DNA from: Vitrella brassicaformis
Lineage: Eukaryota > Sar > Vitrellaceae
Length of the DNA: 47,187 bases
Direction: 5' to 3'
NCBI GenBank assembly: GCA_001179505.1
Contig: CDMY01000376.1
Span: forward strand, 1-47,187
The notes beneath the pieces were generated by a model, which saw only the letters and a list, made by a program, of their open reading frames with translations, was not told the origin of the DNA and made no database searches. Of this stretch, positions 1 through 10,842 are shown piece after piece. The translations under genes and the position numbers were made by a program. Each line of letters opens with the position of its first letter. The stretch's first letter is position 1.

Positions 1-118
1 CCTAAACCCTAAACCCTAAACCCTAAACCCTAAACCCTAAACCCTAAACCCTAAACCCTAAACCCTACACCCTAGACCCTAAACCCTAAATCCTAAACCC
101 TAAAACCCTAAACCCTAT
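1..118. repeat. Telomere repeat tract (CCCTAAA)n
   Basis: Tandem CCCTAAA units run from the first base, so this is the left end of a chromosome with the C-rich strand shown. The first eight or nine units are perfect. The inner units are variants (CCCTACA, CCCTAGA, TCCTAAA, CCCTAAAA), the usual decay at the inner edge of a telomere. The TTTAGGG type is known from plants and from some alveolates, including coccidian apicomplexans. Confidence 0.97.
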
Positions 119-151
119 GGCTTTGCCTTTTGCCTATGGCTTTGCCTTTTG
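114..151. repeat. Two tandem copies of a 19-bp subtelomeric unit
   Basis: The unit CCTATGGCTTTGCCTTTTG occurs at 114-132 and again at 133-151, exactly abutting the last telomere variant. It is the only subtelomere-specific repeat seen here. Confidence 0.8.
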
Positions 152-690
152 GCCGTGGGTCTCTCCTGTGGCCAGAGACGAGGGCCTACGATAAACAAAA
201 AAATATCCGCTTACTAGCGCACGCTGATACCTGTCTGCCTGTCAATGTGTCATGATGGACACACACGAGTGAACCAATGATGGAACGCTTTAATCTCGAC
301 AGCGACATCATCAAAACGGCTTTACAAGTCTTGCACAAGGGCGGGCGGGTGGTGTGTGTGCATAACGTCTGCTTACTGTATGGTTTGTATGCATTCGTTG
401 CTTGGACGGATCGATGCTGCATGTACCTTTGATTGAATGGCTCTGTTATATGCATGAACCATGAAACAATGCAACACAATACTCCTCGTCCTTACACAAA
501 GTGTACGGCCTGATGTCTATCTCCCTACTCTCACTCACATAAGTAGGCACTAAGCACTGAAAGGCGTACGTACGTGGGTGGACTTGCCACAACATGTCTC
601 ACACCGGCCCTCATTGCATGTCGATTGACGTTCAGACATCTCAACTAAGGTCCCCCTTTCGACACCCCTCCTCTGTCAACAGCAGCATTC
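152..690. other. Short subtelomeric spacer
   Basis: About 540 bp between the telomere and the kinesin stop codon. It has no convincing reading frame; a 97-codon minus-strand frame at 186-479 has no recognisable motif. It probably holds the 3' UTR and terminator of the kinesin gene. No multigene-family member or satellite array is present. Confidence 0.6.
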
Positions 691-3600
691 TCATCTTCCC
701 CTGCCTGCCGCCCACAGAGCTGGCCTTTGAGCTGGCATCATGACTGGCCGCACATAGCCGGACGGCAGCTGTGGGGGAGAAAATAGCGGCGCTGGCATCA
801 TGTGCCCGCGGATCATACTAGGGCGCCCCGATGGGAATGGCCGCGTCATGTGATTGCTATTTGGCTGCACGATGGGAGGCCGCACGGATACTCCCGCTGC
901 TTGTGGGGGCAAGGCCGGCTGGGTGATGGCGGCGTGAGGGGGCTGGTGGTGAGTGTCTTGAGCGAGGACGCTTTCTCTTGGCTGGTGACCACCACTGTCA
1001 CCGTCAGCTATTGTTCTTTCCGGACTATCGGCAGGGCAGCTGTCGAGCAGCGCTCGGGAAGAGTCGTATCTGAAGAAACCCCGTTTGGAAAGTACCGTGT
1101 CTTGGCTGCACGTGTGTCTCACATTGCTCACCTCTTGCTGTGCTCCGTGAGATACCGATCCAGCTGAGATACAATGAAAGCTGCCCCAGACAGACAGACA
1201 GACAGACAGACACAGATAGACAGAGACACATCTATGAGACATACATATTTCTGTGCCTCCTCGTCTCTTTTGTCCGCATACTTTGCTCGTACAGGACATT
1301 AAAGATACTCTCAATCCTATTCAGGCAACTTTCCACGGCCGCCTGTGCGTCGTCCCCTTCCGTGCCTGCAGCAGCAGCAGCAGCTGCTGCTGCTGCTGCA
1401 GGAGTCGCCCTGCCCAGCAGCTGGTCGAATATCTGCACGTCTGCCATGATGGCGGAGGCGATCGACAGCAGCTCCGCCTCGCTGGTCGACAGCTCGGCGC
1501 AGATCTGGCGTGCCGCCGTGATGAGGGCGTGGTAGCTCCTCAGCAAAAGGTCCAGAGAGGAGGGCTGAATGAGAGTTGTGGGCAGATGCACAAGGAGCTG
1601 CTGCTGCTCCATTGTCTGGACGTGCACGTTGACTCCGGCGGGTCTGCCGGACTCTTCGACGGCTTCTTTCTCTTCTGCTGTGGCGAGCATTTTGTCAAAG
1701 ATCTTCTCGAGAATGGAAGACAGCGGCAGAGGCTCCGTGGATGCTACCTCATGGCCGCTTCCATCTTTCAGCTGAGCTGCAACCTGCTTGATACGATCTG
1801 CAGATACACAAAGGGGGTGAGGTGATGGAAGTTGTCAGGCCATGTGTGTCCGCCCACCCACCTGCCATGTTCTCGTCCTGTGTCTTGGTCCTGTCATAGA
1901 GCCTGCCCAGCACTTCCCCCACCGCCTCCACCACAGTCTTGGCGCCCTGATCATCCTCACCACCCCGGCCCTCTCCCTCTGTCGTCGTTGGCCCGCCCGG
2001 CACGAAGGACTCCGTGTCGGTGACAGCTCGGAGCGGCCGTGAGGATGACCGGCCAACGGCTGCCCGTGTCACCACTGTCCCTTGGGCCAACTCCTGCGAT
2101 ATGTGGAGTTGGCTTCTTCTTCTCTCCACCTCCTGCCGCTTCTTCTTCTGGTCCACAAGGGCCTTCTGTACCTGGTCCTGAGCAACCATCGAGGTTGAGG
2201 CACCATTCTCATATGTGTATCCTTTCGAGCTCACCGTGAATATGTTCATGAGCGCAAACGAAGTCCTCCTGCCCTGTTCGCCGCCGCCGGCGGCCGCTGC
2301 TTGGTCTGGTTGGTTTGTTTGGTCTGCAGTCTCGACGCCACCGATCCTGACCGTCTTGGGTGTAGCCCCCTCCTTCTGTGCAAGGACTCCGTGCTCTGTC
2401 CACCTCCTGACTCCTGTAGGTACTGCAGCGGCTGGAAGGCCTGTTGGTGGTGCAGCGGAAGGGAGCCTGTCGGGGGGCTCGATGGCAGGCACATCTGCCC
2501 GGGATTGGCGCAGCGGGCTGGGCACGACTTGCCATGAGGCGACCGACTCCCTGGGCACCATCTCCCAGGAGACCAACGAGTCAAGGGTGTCCCGCCTGTC
2601 GACTGCTGCGTCATCCGGCTGTGTTTGTGGGAAAAAAGGAGTGGAGGGGGAAGAGATGGGTGGCCGAGGGGGTGCGCTCTGGACGGTCGATGACCGGATG
2701 TTCCTTCGGGACGCAGCTGCGGGTGGGCTGAATGTCTGCATTTGTGGGCTCTTCGGCACAGGAAGCTCTTCCATTGAATGAACCACACTGTAATGAAGCA
2801 CAGAGACACAGGCCGGCAGGCGTGTGTTGCCCGTTGCGTTTGTGTGTGTGCGTTGCAAACACTGATGCGGATCTGGCGGCCTTCTTAATGTTGCTCTCCA
2901 TCTGTGTGAGTTCCATGTCGGCCTGGGCTGAACGCACCATTTGCTCAAAGCGCTGGATGCTCCAGCCCTCTGTGTCTCCTGCAGCAGTTTCGCCCTTGTG
3001 CCGCTTCCTGTCGTCTGCTCGTCCCCTGCCGGCAGTGGTGGGGGAGGTCTCGCTGGCGCGTGTAATGGTTGAGCTGCGCTTTAGCTGCTCCCTCTGCTGA
3101 GTGGTCTTCTCTTTACGCCGCTCCTCGACGAAGAGCTTCATGGCCTGCATTTGGGGGATGGCAGAGGCAGCAGGTAGGTGACATTGTGGTGTGGTGCCTA
3201 CCGCTTCTGCCTCCAGCCACACTTTTGCTTTGATGTCAGCCACGCTGGCTTCCAATTCGACGAGTGAGACTTGCATCCACGGGTCGGACTCAAGGGGACC
3301 CTTCTCCCACACACCCTCCTCACAATACTCCTGAATGTGAGACGGGACAAAACATGTATGTGCTCCGGAAGATGGCGTGCGTCTGGTGTATGTATGTTTG
3401 TGCATACGTGGTAAGCGTTTCTCATAAGGTCGAGCCTGGAGAGGAACTCGACGGTGTCCCACATGCACACGGGCTCCACCATTCCCTCTTCGCTGTGGCG
3501 CGACAGACGAACAACTATCGCAGGCGCATCATCCTGACATAACATACATTGATCATCCTGACATTTGCTTGTCAGACGAGCACCGAGTAGTCAAATGGGT

Positions 3601-6600
3601 CGCTGAGCACTCGGGCGGTCATGCTGCGGAGAGAGAAACACGATTCAGTCACTGTGTGCTTTGTCTCCTTCATTCACCTGAGCCTGTCTTCGCTGCGCAT
3701 CTCCTGTGTGATCTCGTTGGCCTCGTCCACTGTCAGCGGGGCCAGACGCAATACATATACACTCCGGTGCTGCCCGTTTCCTACCACTTACCCAGTGCGA
3801 TGATCTCCTTGAACCGCTCGAGGAATGACTGCGCTTTCTTGAACCCAATGCGATCCTGCCAAGGCGCAAGGAGCATACAAACGTGCAGCTTTCTCACTAG
3901 CTCAGCTCACCTGCAGCAAGTTAGCGTATTCGACGGCTCTGCTGACTGCCGTCTCATCCACCAATATCTCACTCAACACCTGACACACACACCAAAGACG
4001 TTTCCATGATGCCGGCCGTTCTTACCGACTCACCTTGGACATATCGACAGCGTCTTCGCCCTCCTCGCTGCCATCGTCCCTCCTCGCTACTTGTGTCGGC
4101 GATTCAGCAGCGGCCGCGATGGCGGATGGGATGATGACGCGGAACACAAAGGCGCGGCCGATGACGATGCGATCGTGGTTGCGCAGCAAGTGACGCACGC
4201 CTTTGGGGACGACCCTGCCATTCACCTGTGCCACACACACAAACCCATTCATACATGTCCTGATCTCTCTCCTCCACCCACCCACCCATTCACCATGACT
4301 TTGGCGTCTTCAGGTATGAGTGTCAGTCGTGTGTTGGCGTCATTGACGATCCGGCATGACATGAGGTGCAGCCCCAAGCCACGCAACACGATCGTGGCGT
4401 CCTCTGCTGTGCCGATGGTGGTGCCCTGGGTGGTGTCGACGTCCTCACCCGGGGCTTCAGGTTTGATGAAATACATGAGAGTGCCGCATAACATCGGGTC
4501 GTCGCTGATGTTCTGTTTCACCACGCACACTCACAGTGGTCGGTGGCTCTCTCTCTCTGTTTCTCTCTGTGTATGTGTGGCTGACAAGTAGGTAAGGCAT
4601 GTCTCCGAAAGGGCTAGTGAAGGCCACACCCACCCCTCCACCGCCAGACGGGCCAAGACCCAGCTCCTGCAGCAGATGAAGCTGACGAGACGCCAAATCA
4701 GCCGCCTCCTTCTCCTGACCACACACAATACGCAATGGATCACATCGTATGTGCCTGCAAAGCCAACCCACCGCGTCTCCCGCTTGGAGTTTGTTGACGA
4801 GTGTCTCCCTGTTGCGCAGCTCATTCCTCATGTCGGCCAGCATGGGCAGCTCACCGCCAATGGCGGTGGTCTTCTTGGCGTCCTCCAGCTGCTGCCGAAG
4901 CTGAGCTATCTCGCTCTTTAGGTCGGCCACGAGCTTGTCGCTCTCGGTCACGTTGAGTTTGGGCTTGTTGGTGATCTTCTTGACACGAGTGGCAAAGCGT
5001 AAGGTTGAGAGGGTCTCTGAGACGTTGGAGAGGGCAGGGGAGATGCATGCGATCATGCAGGTGCGAGAATTGCCGCCAAGTGAGTCGCTGATGGGGAAAT
5101 TGGGGGAGAATAACGTATTGAGTGTGTCTCTTGTTTGTGGCGTGGGTGTACCTGAGTATGTATGTGAGCTTGCTGTTTCGGTAAGGGATGTGGATCGATG
5201 TGGCACCCACATTCACGACGGCTTTGCTCCGCTTCAAGGACGGTCGACTGAACACACACAGAGTGATAAATCAAGGCCATCATTGATGCACCCTGTTTGT
5301 ATGTCTGGTACCCCGGCGCCAGCGATGGTCGTTTCGGCGATCCGGTGGTCTTGCTATCCCTTTCCTGCTGCTCCTGCATCTCCGCCAATCGGCTTATCAC
5401 CATACCCAGCGTCGTGAGTGACTAGAGTACACAGGTATTTGACAGGTATTTGACCTTGGTGTATGGTTGGTTAGGATGGTATTTGACCTTGTTGATGAAG
5501 GAGCCCTCCACCTGCCGCTCGCCACCCGTTTTGCTCTTCTCCGTCCGCTCGCTGCCCGCAAGATCGATGATGTGCAGCCTCGCAAACTTGGCGACACCCT
5601 TCTTGCGGTCACGAGGAATCTATGTGAGTTACAGGGAGAAAGCAATCAATGGGTGTGTGGCTTTGTCAAAGCTGTGGGGCCTCACTTACCTGTTGAACGG
5701 TGAGAGTGAAAACGGTGTGGCTTCTGGATGACATGGCGTTCAGATTGGTGGCAGACACCGTCCGCTTCTTCGAGCCAAATTGGAGTAGACGGTCCACATC
5801 CTGAGTGTAGCATGATGCATCCGTCGGACATCCCTGCACACGTGTCCTATTCTTACATCATATGTCTTGACGGCGGGTTCGGTGAGCTCGGGAATGTACA
5901 CACCGAACACGGGATGGCTGTAGATGTCCAGCACGGGCGGTGCGGCAGCCAAAGGGCCACTCGCAGGCTTGTCGGGGCTGAGCAAATCGTGCAGACGCTC
6001 GTTGTAGATCTCTGAGCACACGAGACACAAATCGATAGATACATAGGTATACGTGTCTCGATCGTTTGTGCATTTTATTGGTGTACGTATATGCATGTAT
6101 ACCTAGGTAGGATGCCTGCACTTTGCACTCGTCCGTGCAGCTGGGGTCTCCCCTGCTGAACGCCTCGTTCTGTGCCTCCACGCGCTCAAAGAGAGTCTTG
6201 CACACGCGCGGCAAGATACCCGGATTGGAGGGGGGACCGAGGATGGTGAAGCTCTTGCCTGCATGTATGCGTACAGAAGAAATTGCCAAAATCGCGTTGT
6301 GCGGTGTCAGGGATGACCTGCGCTCGTCTGGCCATATGCAAAGATGGTCCTGCACAGATCCATTGACTATGCAGGGTTGCCGTGTCCAGGTGTGAATGTG
6401 TGCTTACGCGTTGTATCCACCCAAGGCATTGTCGATGAGCTCCGCGCCGAGGTTGTCATACACATCATGCTGCTCAACACTGACGGGAAAGATGGGAGAC
6501 AACGAACAAGTAACAAGGCCCCAATACCTCTCCCTCCCTCCCGCTCACGATTCGTCCAACACGTGGTCGAAAGTGAACCGATTCTCTCCGTCGCCGCCAA

Positions 6601-6796
6601 ATGAGACAGCCGCCCCACCCACAGCCAGGAGGGGCAGACCGCCGCCTTCATCCACAGGGGCGCCCTCGTGCTGGACAACGAGCGTCGTCGAGTCGTCGCT
6701 GATGGCGATGCAGTTAAGGTCCTTGAGCTTTTTCTCACGCTGGTTGAGCGGCCGAACCCTCACGGCGACCTTGATAGTGCTCGTAGACGGAGCCAT
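691..6796 (-). CDS. Kinesin-3-like motor protein with FHA domain and long C-terminal tail
   Basis: The start is the ATG at 6796 (MAPSTSTIKVAVRVRPLNQ, classic kinesin N-terminus). First exons: 6549-6796, 6408-6479, 6318-6349, then one starting at 6259, with matching phases. Motor motifs in order: FAYGQTSAGKS (P-loop, split by an intron), IYNERLHDLL, NLNAMSSRSH (switch I), IIDLAGSE (switch II), IPYRNSKLTYILRDSLGGN, then a neck and coiled coil. At about 4530-4030 follows an FHA segment (GTLMYFIKPE, TTIGTAEDA, HLMSCRIV, VNGRVVPKG, RIVIGRAFVFRV) of the kind next to the motor in KIF1/KIF13/KIF28. After that come charged, Pro/Ser-rich tail exons, including an Ala run near 1375-1400. The motor and FHA are certain. 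The tail (3545-691) is joined because it stays open on the same strand; its last exons and the stop at 691 are less sure. It should move cargo along microtubules. No PH domain was recognised. Confidence 0.85.
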
Positions 6797-7067
6797 GGCG
6801 AACCCGTCTTCCGTGGGGGCGGTGGGGGTCTCCGTGCATGTCGAGCTTGCACCTCGCTAAACGTAACGTTAAACACAATAACCAACCAACCAACCAGGCT
6901 GACATAGATGATGTTTCTGGGAAGTGCGTATGCTCGTATCGGTTCTTCGTGTAGCTGTGGTGGACCTGCTGCTGGGATATCTGCCAATTCAAGCTCACTC
7001 CTCATTCATACTACCTCTCTCCCTCTCCCAACGGCGCCCGGCACGGCGGTTGCATCTGCCCACCACC
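6797..7067. promoter_or_regulatory. Shared upstream region of the kinesin and NTH1 genes
   Basis: A 271-bp gap separates the divergent start codons of the kinesin (minus) and endonuclease III (plus) genes. It must contain both 5' UTRs and presumably a bidirectional promoter. A pyrimidine-rich stretch (CTACCTCTCTCCCTCTCCCA) lies just before the NTH1 start. No TATA box is evident. Confidence 0.55.
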
Positions 7068-8932
7068 ATGGCTGAGCGCTATCCCCTGCGCCACCGCTCG
7101 ACCTCGTTATCTCTTCTCGCAGCCAGCACGGAAGGCGCCCAAGCATCAGCCGATGTGCCAGCTGATCAGCTGATGGATGACGCCGACGACAATGCGCCTC
7201 TGCAGAGAGCGTACCGCAGCAAGATCAAGGTGAAGGCGTCTGTGAGAGGGCAGTCTGCCGCTGTGGATATGGAGGGGCAGGTGGATGATGGGGATGTAGG
7301 AGGGGGTGAGGTGCCGTCGCGTGTGTCTGTCAAGAGGAAGAGGCGGCAGCGGGTGGCTGTGTCCTATGAGGATGGAGAAGGCGAGCGGCAGACTGTGGCG
7401 CCACCAGACAACTTTGAGGAGATTTGGGATGGTATGCACTCCCTGATGTAGCAGATTCATTCTGTGTGGTTTGCGTGTGCCCATGCAGGTGTGTCTGAGA
7501 TGCGGAAGGCCCGCAATGCGCCTGTGGATCACTTCGGCATCGAGTGCTGCGGTACGTCGACACACATGTCCACTACCCTCACCAAGGTCGCACCTGTCCT
7601 CCTTGATGATGGCTGATGCAGGTGACCGTTCACAGCCGCCCCCGATATGGGTACGCACCCTCTCCTCACCTCACCCCACCCCATCTCACACGCCACTCAC
7701 ATGCACAAGGGACGAGGCTGACGTCTTTTCTCTGCTGCGGCTCTTTGCAGCGGTTTCAGACCTTGATAGCTGCGATGCTCTCCTCGCAGACCAAAGACGA
7801 ACACGTAGCAGGTGGGCGAGGTGGGAGGGAAAACACAGAGGGGCGCCAGTGTGCATGCGTGCGAATGCGCGTGTGTGTGTGTTTCCAGCTTGCATGAACC
7901 GGTTGAAGGCGCACGGGCTGACGGTGGAGAACATCCTCGCAACGCCAGATGGTACCAACAGCGGACGCCATTAACACAGAGCACACTGACAATGCCCTCC
8001 CTTCCATGTCTTTGTTATTGGTGTGCAGATGCGCTGAAGGAGCTGCTGTATGGTGTGGGCTTTCACAATAACAAAGCGAAGTGAGCCACCACACCACACC
8101 CACAGACATCAACCAACGTCAGGAACACACCCTCTGTGTTGTCTGATGGATGGATGTATTTATGCAGGTACATCCGTCAGGTGTGTGAGATCTTACAGCG
8201 TGACTACGGCAGTGACATCCCCTCCACCACCGAGGGGCTAGTGGCTCTGGTGGGGGTGGGACCAAAAATGGCACACATCATCCTGCAGGCGGTCAGTGAG
8301 ACAGGAAACAAGCCTCTCAGTTCATTCATTCTCTGTGCTGCCTTCATGTCCATCAGTGTTTCGACAAATCGGATGGCATCGCAGTCGACATCCACGTGCA
8401 TCGAATCGCCAATAGGTGACTGACTCATGGACGGACAGGATGAACAACCAACCACCCCACCCACCCACCGCACCCCTCTTGCTGCTTTTGTCTGTCTGCC
8501 AGGCTGCGATGGGTCAAGACCAAGACGCCTGCACAAACCCAGTCGGCGCTGGAGTCATGGGTCCCCACGGAGAAATGGAGGGAAATCAATCCGCTGCTGG
8601 TGGGCTTCGGACAGCAGATCTGCCTGCCCGTCGGGCCCAGGGTGAGCGCATGACCTGCTGATTGACAAAAGGATGGATGGCTGCACATGGATGCACATGG
8701 ATGCACAACACACCGACCGTGGCTGGGCTGCCTCTCTGCGCCTGTGTGTGTTCATGTGTACGTACAGTGCGTTGAGTGTCTCATCCGTCCTCTATGCCCG
8801 GAGGGCAGACGTCTCAAGGGGGCCCCGGTGACAGAGGGGAATGGCGGTATCGGCACTGCGGCTGATGATAATGGTGTGTATAGGGGTCGATCCAAGAACG
8901 AGCCACTGCGCTTGAGCAAAGGGGATGAGTAG
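7068..8932 (+). CDS. NTH1: Endonuclease III homologue, base-excision repair DNA glycosylase/AP lyase
   Basis: Ten exons: 7068-7431, 7489-7551, 7622-7650, 7751-7811, 7889-7951, 8029-8080, 8168-8291, 8357-8415, 8503-8641, 8768-8932. All introns are GT-AG, all phases agree, and the product is 372 residues. The helix-hairpin-helix reads [13 protein letters not shown] with catalytic Lys at about residue 244; the catalytic Asp is in [11 protein letters not shown] at about 263. Cysteines near 312, 319, 322 and 328 fit the C-X6-C-X2-C-X5-C iron-sulphur cluster of the Nth family. The enzyme removes oxidised pyrimidines and nicks the abasic site. The first 120 residues are family-unlike, acidic and basic, and may hold a targeting signal. 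The ATG at 7068 sits in a strong context (CACCACCATGG). An in-frame ATG at 6924 would add a more hydrophobic leader and cannot be excluded. Confidence 0.95.
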
Positions 8933-9689
8933 TGATGGCTCACGGATGGGTGGGTTGGTGGGCGGGGGTGCGTGTCCATGGTTTTTATGGACGTCTGTAC
9001 AGACGATGACTGGCTGTGTGGTGTTGAATTGCGTTTCTGACTTGCCGTCGGATGCATTTTGGCGGGTTTTCCTCCACTCGCTGTTGCGGCTGGCGGGCAG
9101 CATCACACACCAGGCGTGCGCCGGCAGGAGTGAGCGAATAAATGATTGCCATGTACGTATGTATGCGACTGAGAGCAATCGTGAGGTACTCGGGCAATTC
9201 ATGACGTTGACGTGCACGTCATACACATGCATGGTGTCCGCACACTCATCCATCCATCCATCCATCCAATACACACCCACGAAAGACTCGACTTAGCAAC
9301 GCGCGAACAGCTCCCACCCCAACAAACCAGCAAACGTCCCAATGAAACATGTCCAGCATGCAGCTGCAACAGTGAGCAGACGAGCAATGCATCAATGTCG
9401 ATGGGAAAAGTGCCAAATATAAAATGTAAGCAGCGATTTCAGCATGACGTCTTCAAGTCGTCCAGATCCCGCATTGAAACCCGAAAGAGACACTGAGATA
9501 GCGCCACAGAGATAGCAACTCCCACAACAGTGATGTCTCTGGTGTTTGTTTGATGGCAGACGCAGAGACAAAGGAACAAACAGGACTGCCGTCTTCATGG
9601 TGCACGCCGTTTCCCACCTTGCTCCCACGAACCCGTCGGGGGAGCCGCAGATGTGGTGGGGGCTGGTTGGGTCGCGAACGGGAGTCCAT
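8933..9689. other. Spacer between NTH1 and the kinase-like region
   Basis: About 750 bp of 3' flank with no supportable gene. It contains a (CATC)n run near 9247-9268 and an (ACC/CCAA)-rich stretch. Frames here are short and lack domain motifs. Confidence 0.5.
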
Positions 9690-10500
9690 TTTTTATCCAC
9701 AGAGTGCCCACACATGGTCGGCCGCATTCCACATATCAGCCGTACGTAGACTTACCGAGCGAGAATATGTCGCTGTGCGGGAACCATCGGGCTGCTGCAG
9801 GAGCTCTGGGGGGAGGTCGTGCATGGCCATCTTCGAAACATCAACACTGCGAGATACATGCAGCCAGCGGTGTGTGTGTGGTGGTGCCCCCTTTGGTCTC
9901 GTTCTTACATCCATCCTGCTTTGCTTGGCTGAAGTCCGCCAGACTGGGCGTGTAATACAGCTCTCGTGTTTCTATGTGAGCACCTTGACACCACTGACGG
10001 GGCCATACACGAATTAAGGCGCTGCACACATCATTCAACGACTCCACTGGTGGCATGCATTGATGGCCTGGATGAGCGGTGGACTTCGCCATCACACCCC
10101 ACCTGACGTGCACGAGCCCGCCACCCACCCACAGGAAGAAGAGCAGTGACGGCTTTGCTCTGTGTACTTACTTTTCGTCCAGTAAGTGTGTGAACCACCA
10201 CGAACCGATGAACGGGCACGATCTGGTTGCTGGTGTTGGTGATGGTGCGGATCGCCCGGTGACGCATGCAGCCAGTTGGCGCCTAGACCCACCTGCACCA
10301 CATACACGTACACAAAGAGATGGGGACGGACAGACGGTCTCCGGCAGGCTGTCCCTTGCGGGAAGTGTCTTGGTGTGAAGACCGCACAGCAACGAGGCAT
10401 AAAAATCCACGCCGGCCTCCTTTCTGTGTGTATGAATCCTCACCTGTCCCTTGCCTACAGTGGTCACTCCGTATCCTCTCTTCTTGAGCATAGCTGCACA
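9690..10500 (-). pseudogene. Protein-kinase-like stretch, degenerate or frameshifted
   Basis: On the minus strand several kinase landmarks appear in the right order. Near 10500-10440 a piece resembles a glycine-rich loop (LKKRGYGVTTVGKGQ). Near 10265-10175 the stretch NQIVPVHRFVVVHTLTGRK resembles kinase subdomains III-IV. Near 9943-9918 LADFSQAKQ stands where LADFGLAK is usual. Near 9809 PPELL is in the APE position, and SDIFSLG at 9776-9756 matches subdomain IX and is followed by a GTAAG donor. PPELL and SDIFSLG lie in different frames with no room for an intron, no HRD-like catalytic loop was found, and the C-lobe stops soon after. Either this is a decayed gene, or a divergent pseudokinase with a sequence error. 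Exon limits are not settled. Confidence 0.4.
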
Positions 10501-10747
10501 ATGCTTACAAACGCCAGCGTTATGCAGAAAAGCCGCCCGCCCAATGCCCCCGCAGGAGCAGGTCGTTCATCCAGTCCACCACTGGCACTGCCAAGCAGGG
10601 GCGACCTTGGCGAGGACAGCCAGGCAGCTCCTGCCCACCGCGTGGCAGATGGGGCCGAACCCTCCGCGAACGCCGTCAGCGGATGCGCAGCGCATTGTAG
10701 ATGCCGCCGACCCAGCCGGCAGGTCGCTGACACGTATCTTGTCGAAA

Positions 10748-10785
10748 TTGACCACAAATCTGCAATTTTTGACCACAAATCTGCA
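10748..10785. repeat. Short direct repeat
   Basis: The 17-mer TTGACCACAAATCTGCA occurs at 10748-10764 and again at 10769-10785, less than 60 bp upstream of the start codon of the 632-residue gene. It could be a promoter element or a chance duplication. Confidence 0.6.
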
Positions 10786-10842
10786 AGTTGTCTCCCGTCT
10801 CCCGTCTCGACGGGCCCCCTTGAAGTGCCCACAAACAAGGAA

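Noticed and set aside
186-479. 97-codon frame next to the telomere
   Set aside because: No motif and no neighbouring exon that fits; more likely kinesin 3' flank.
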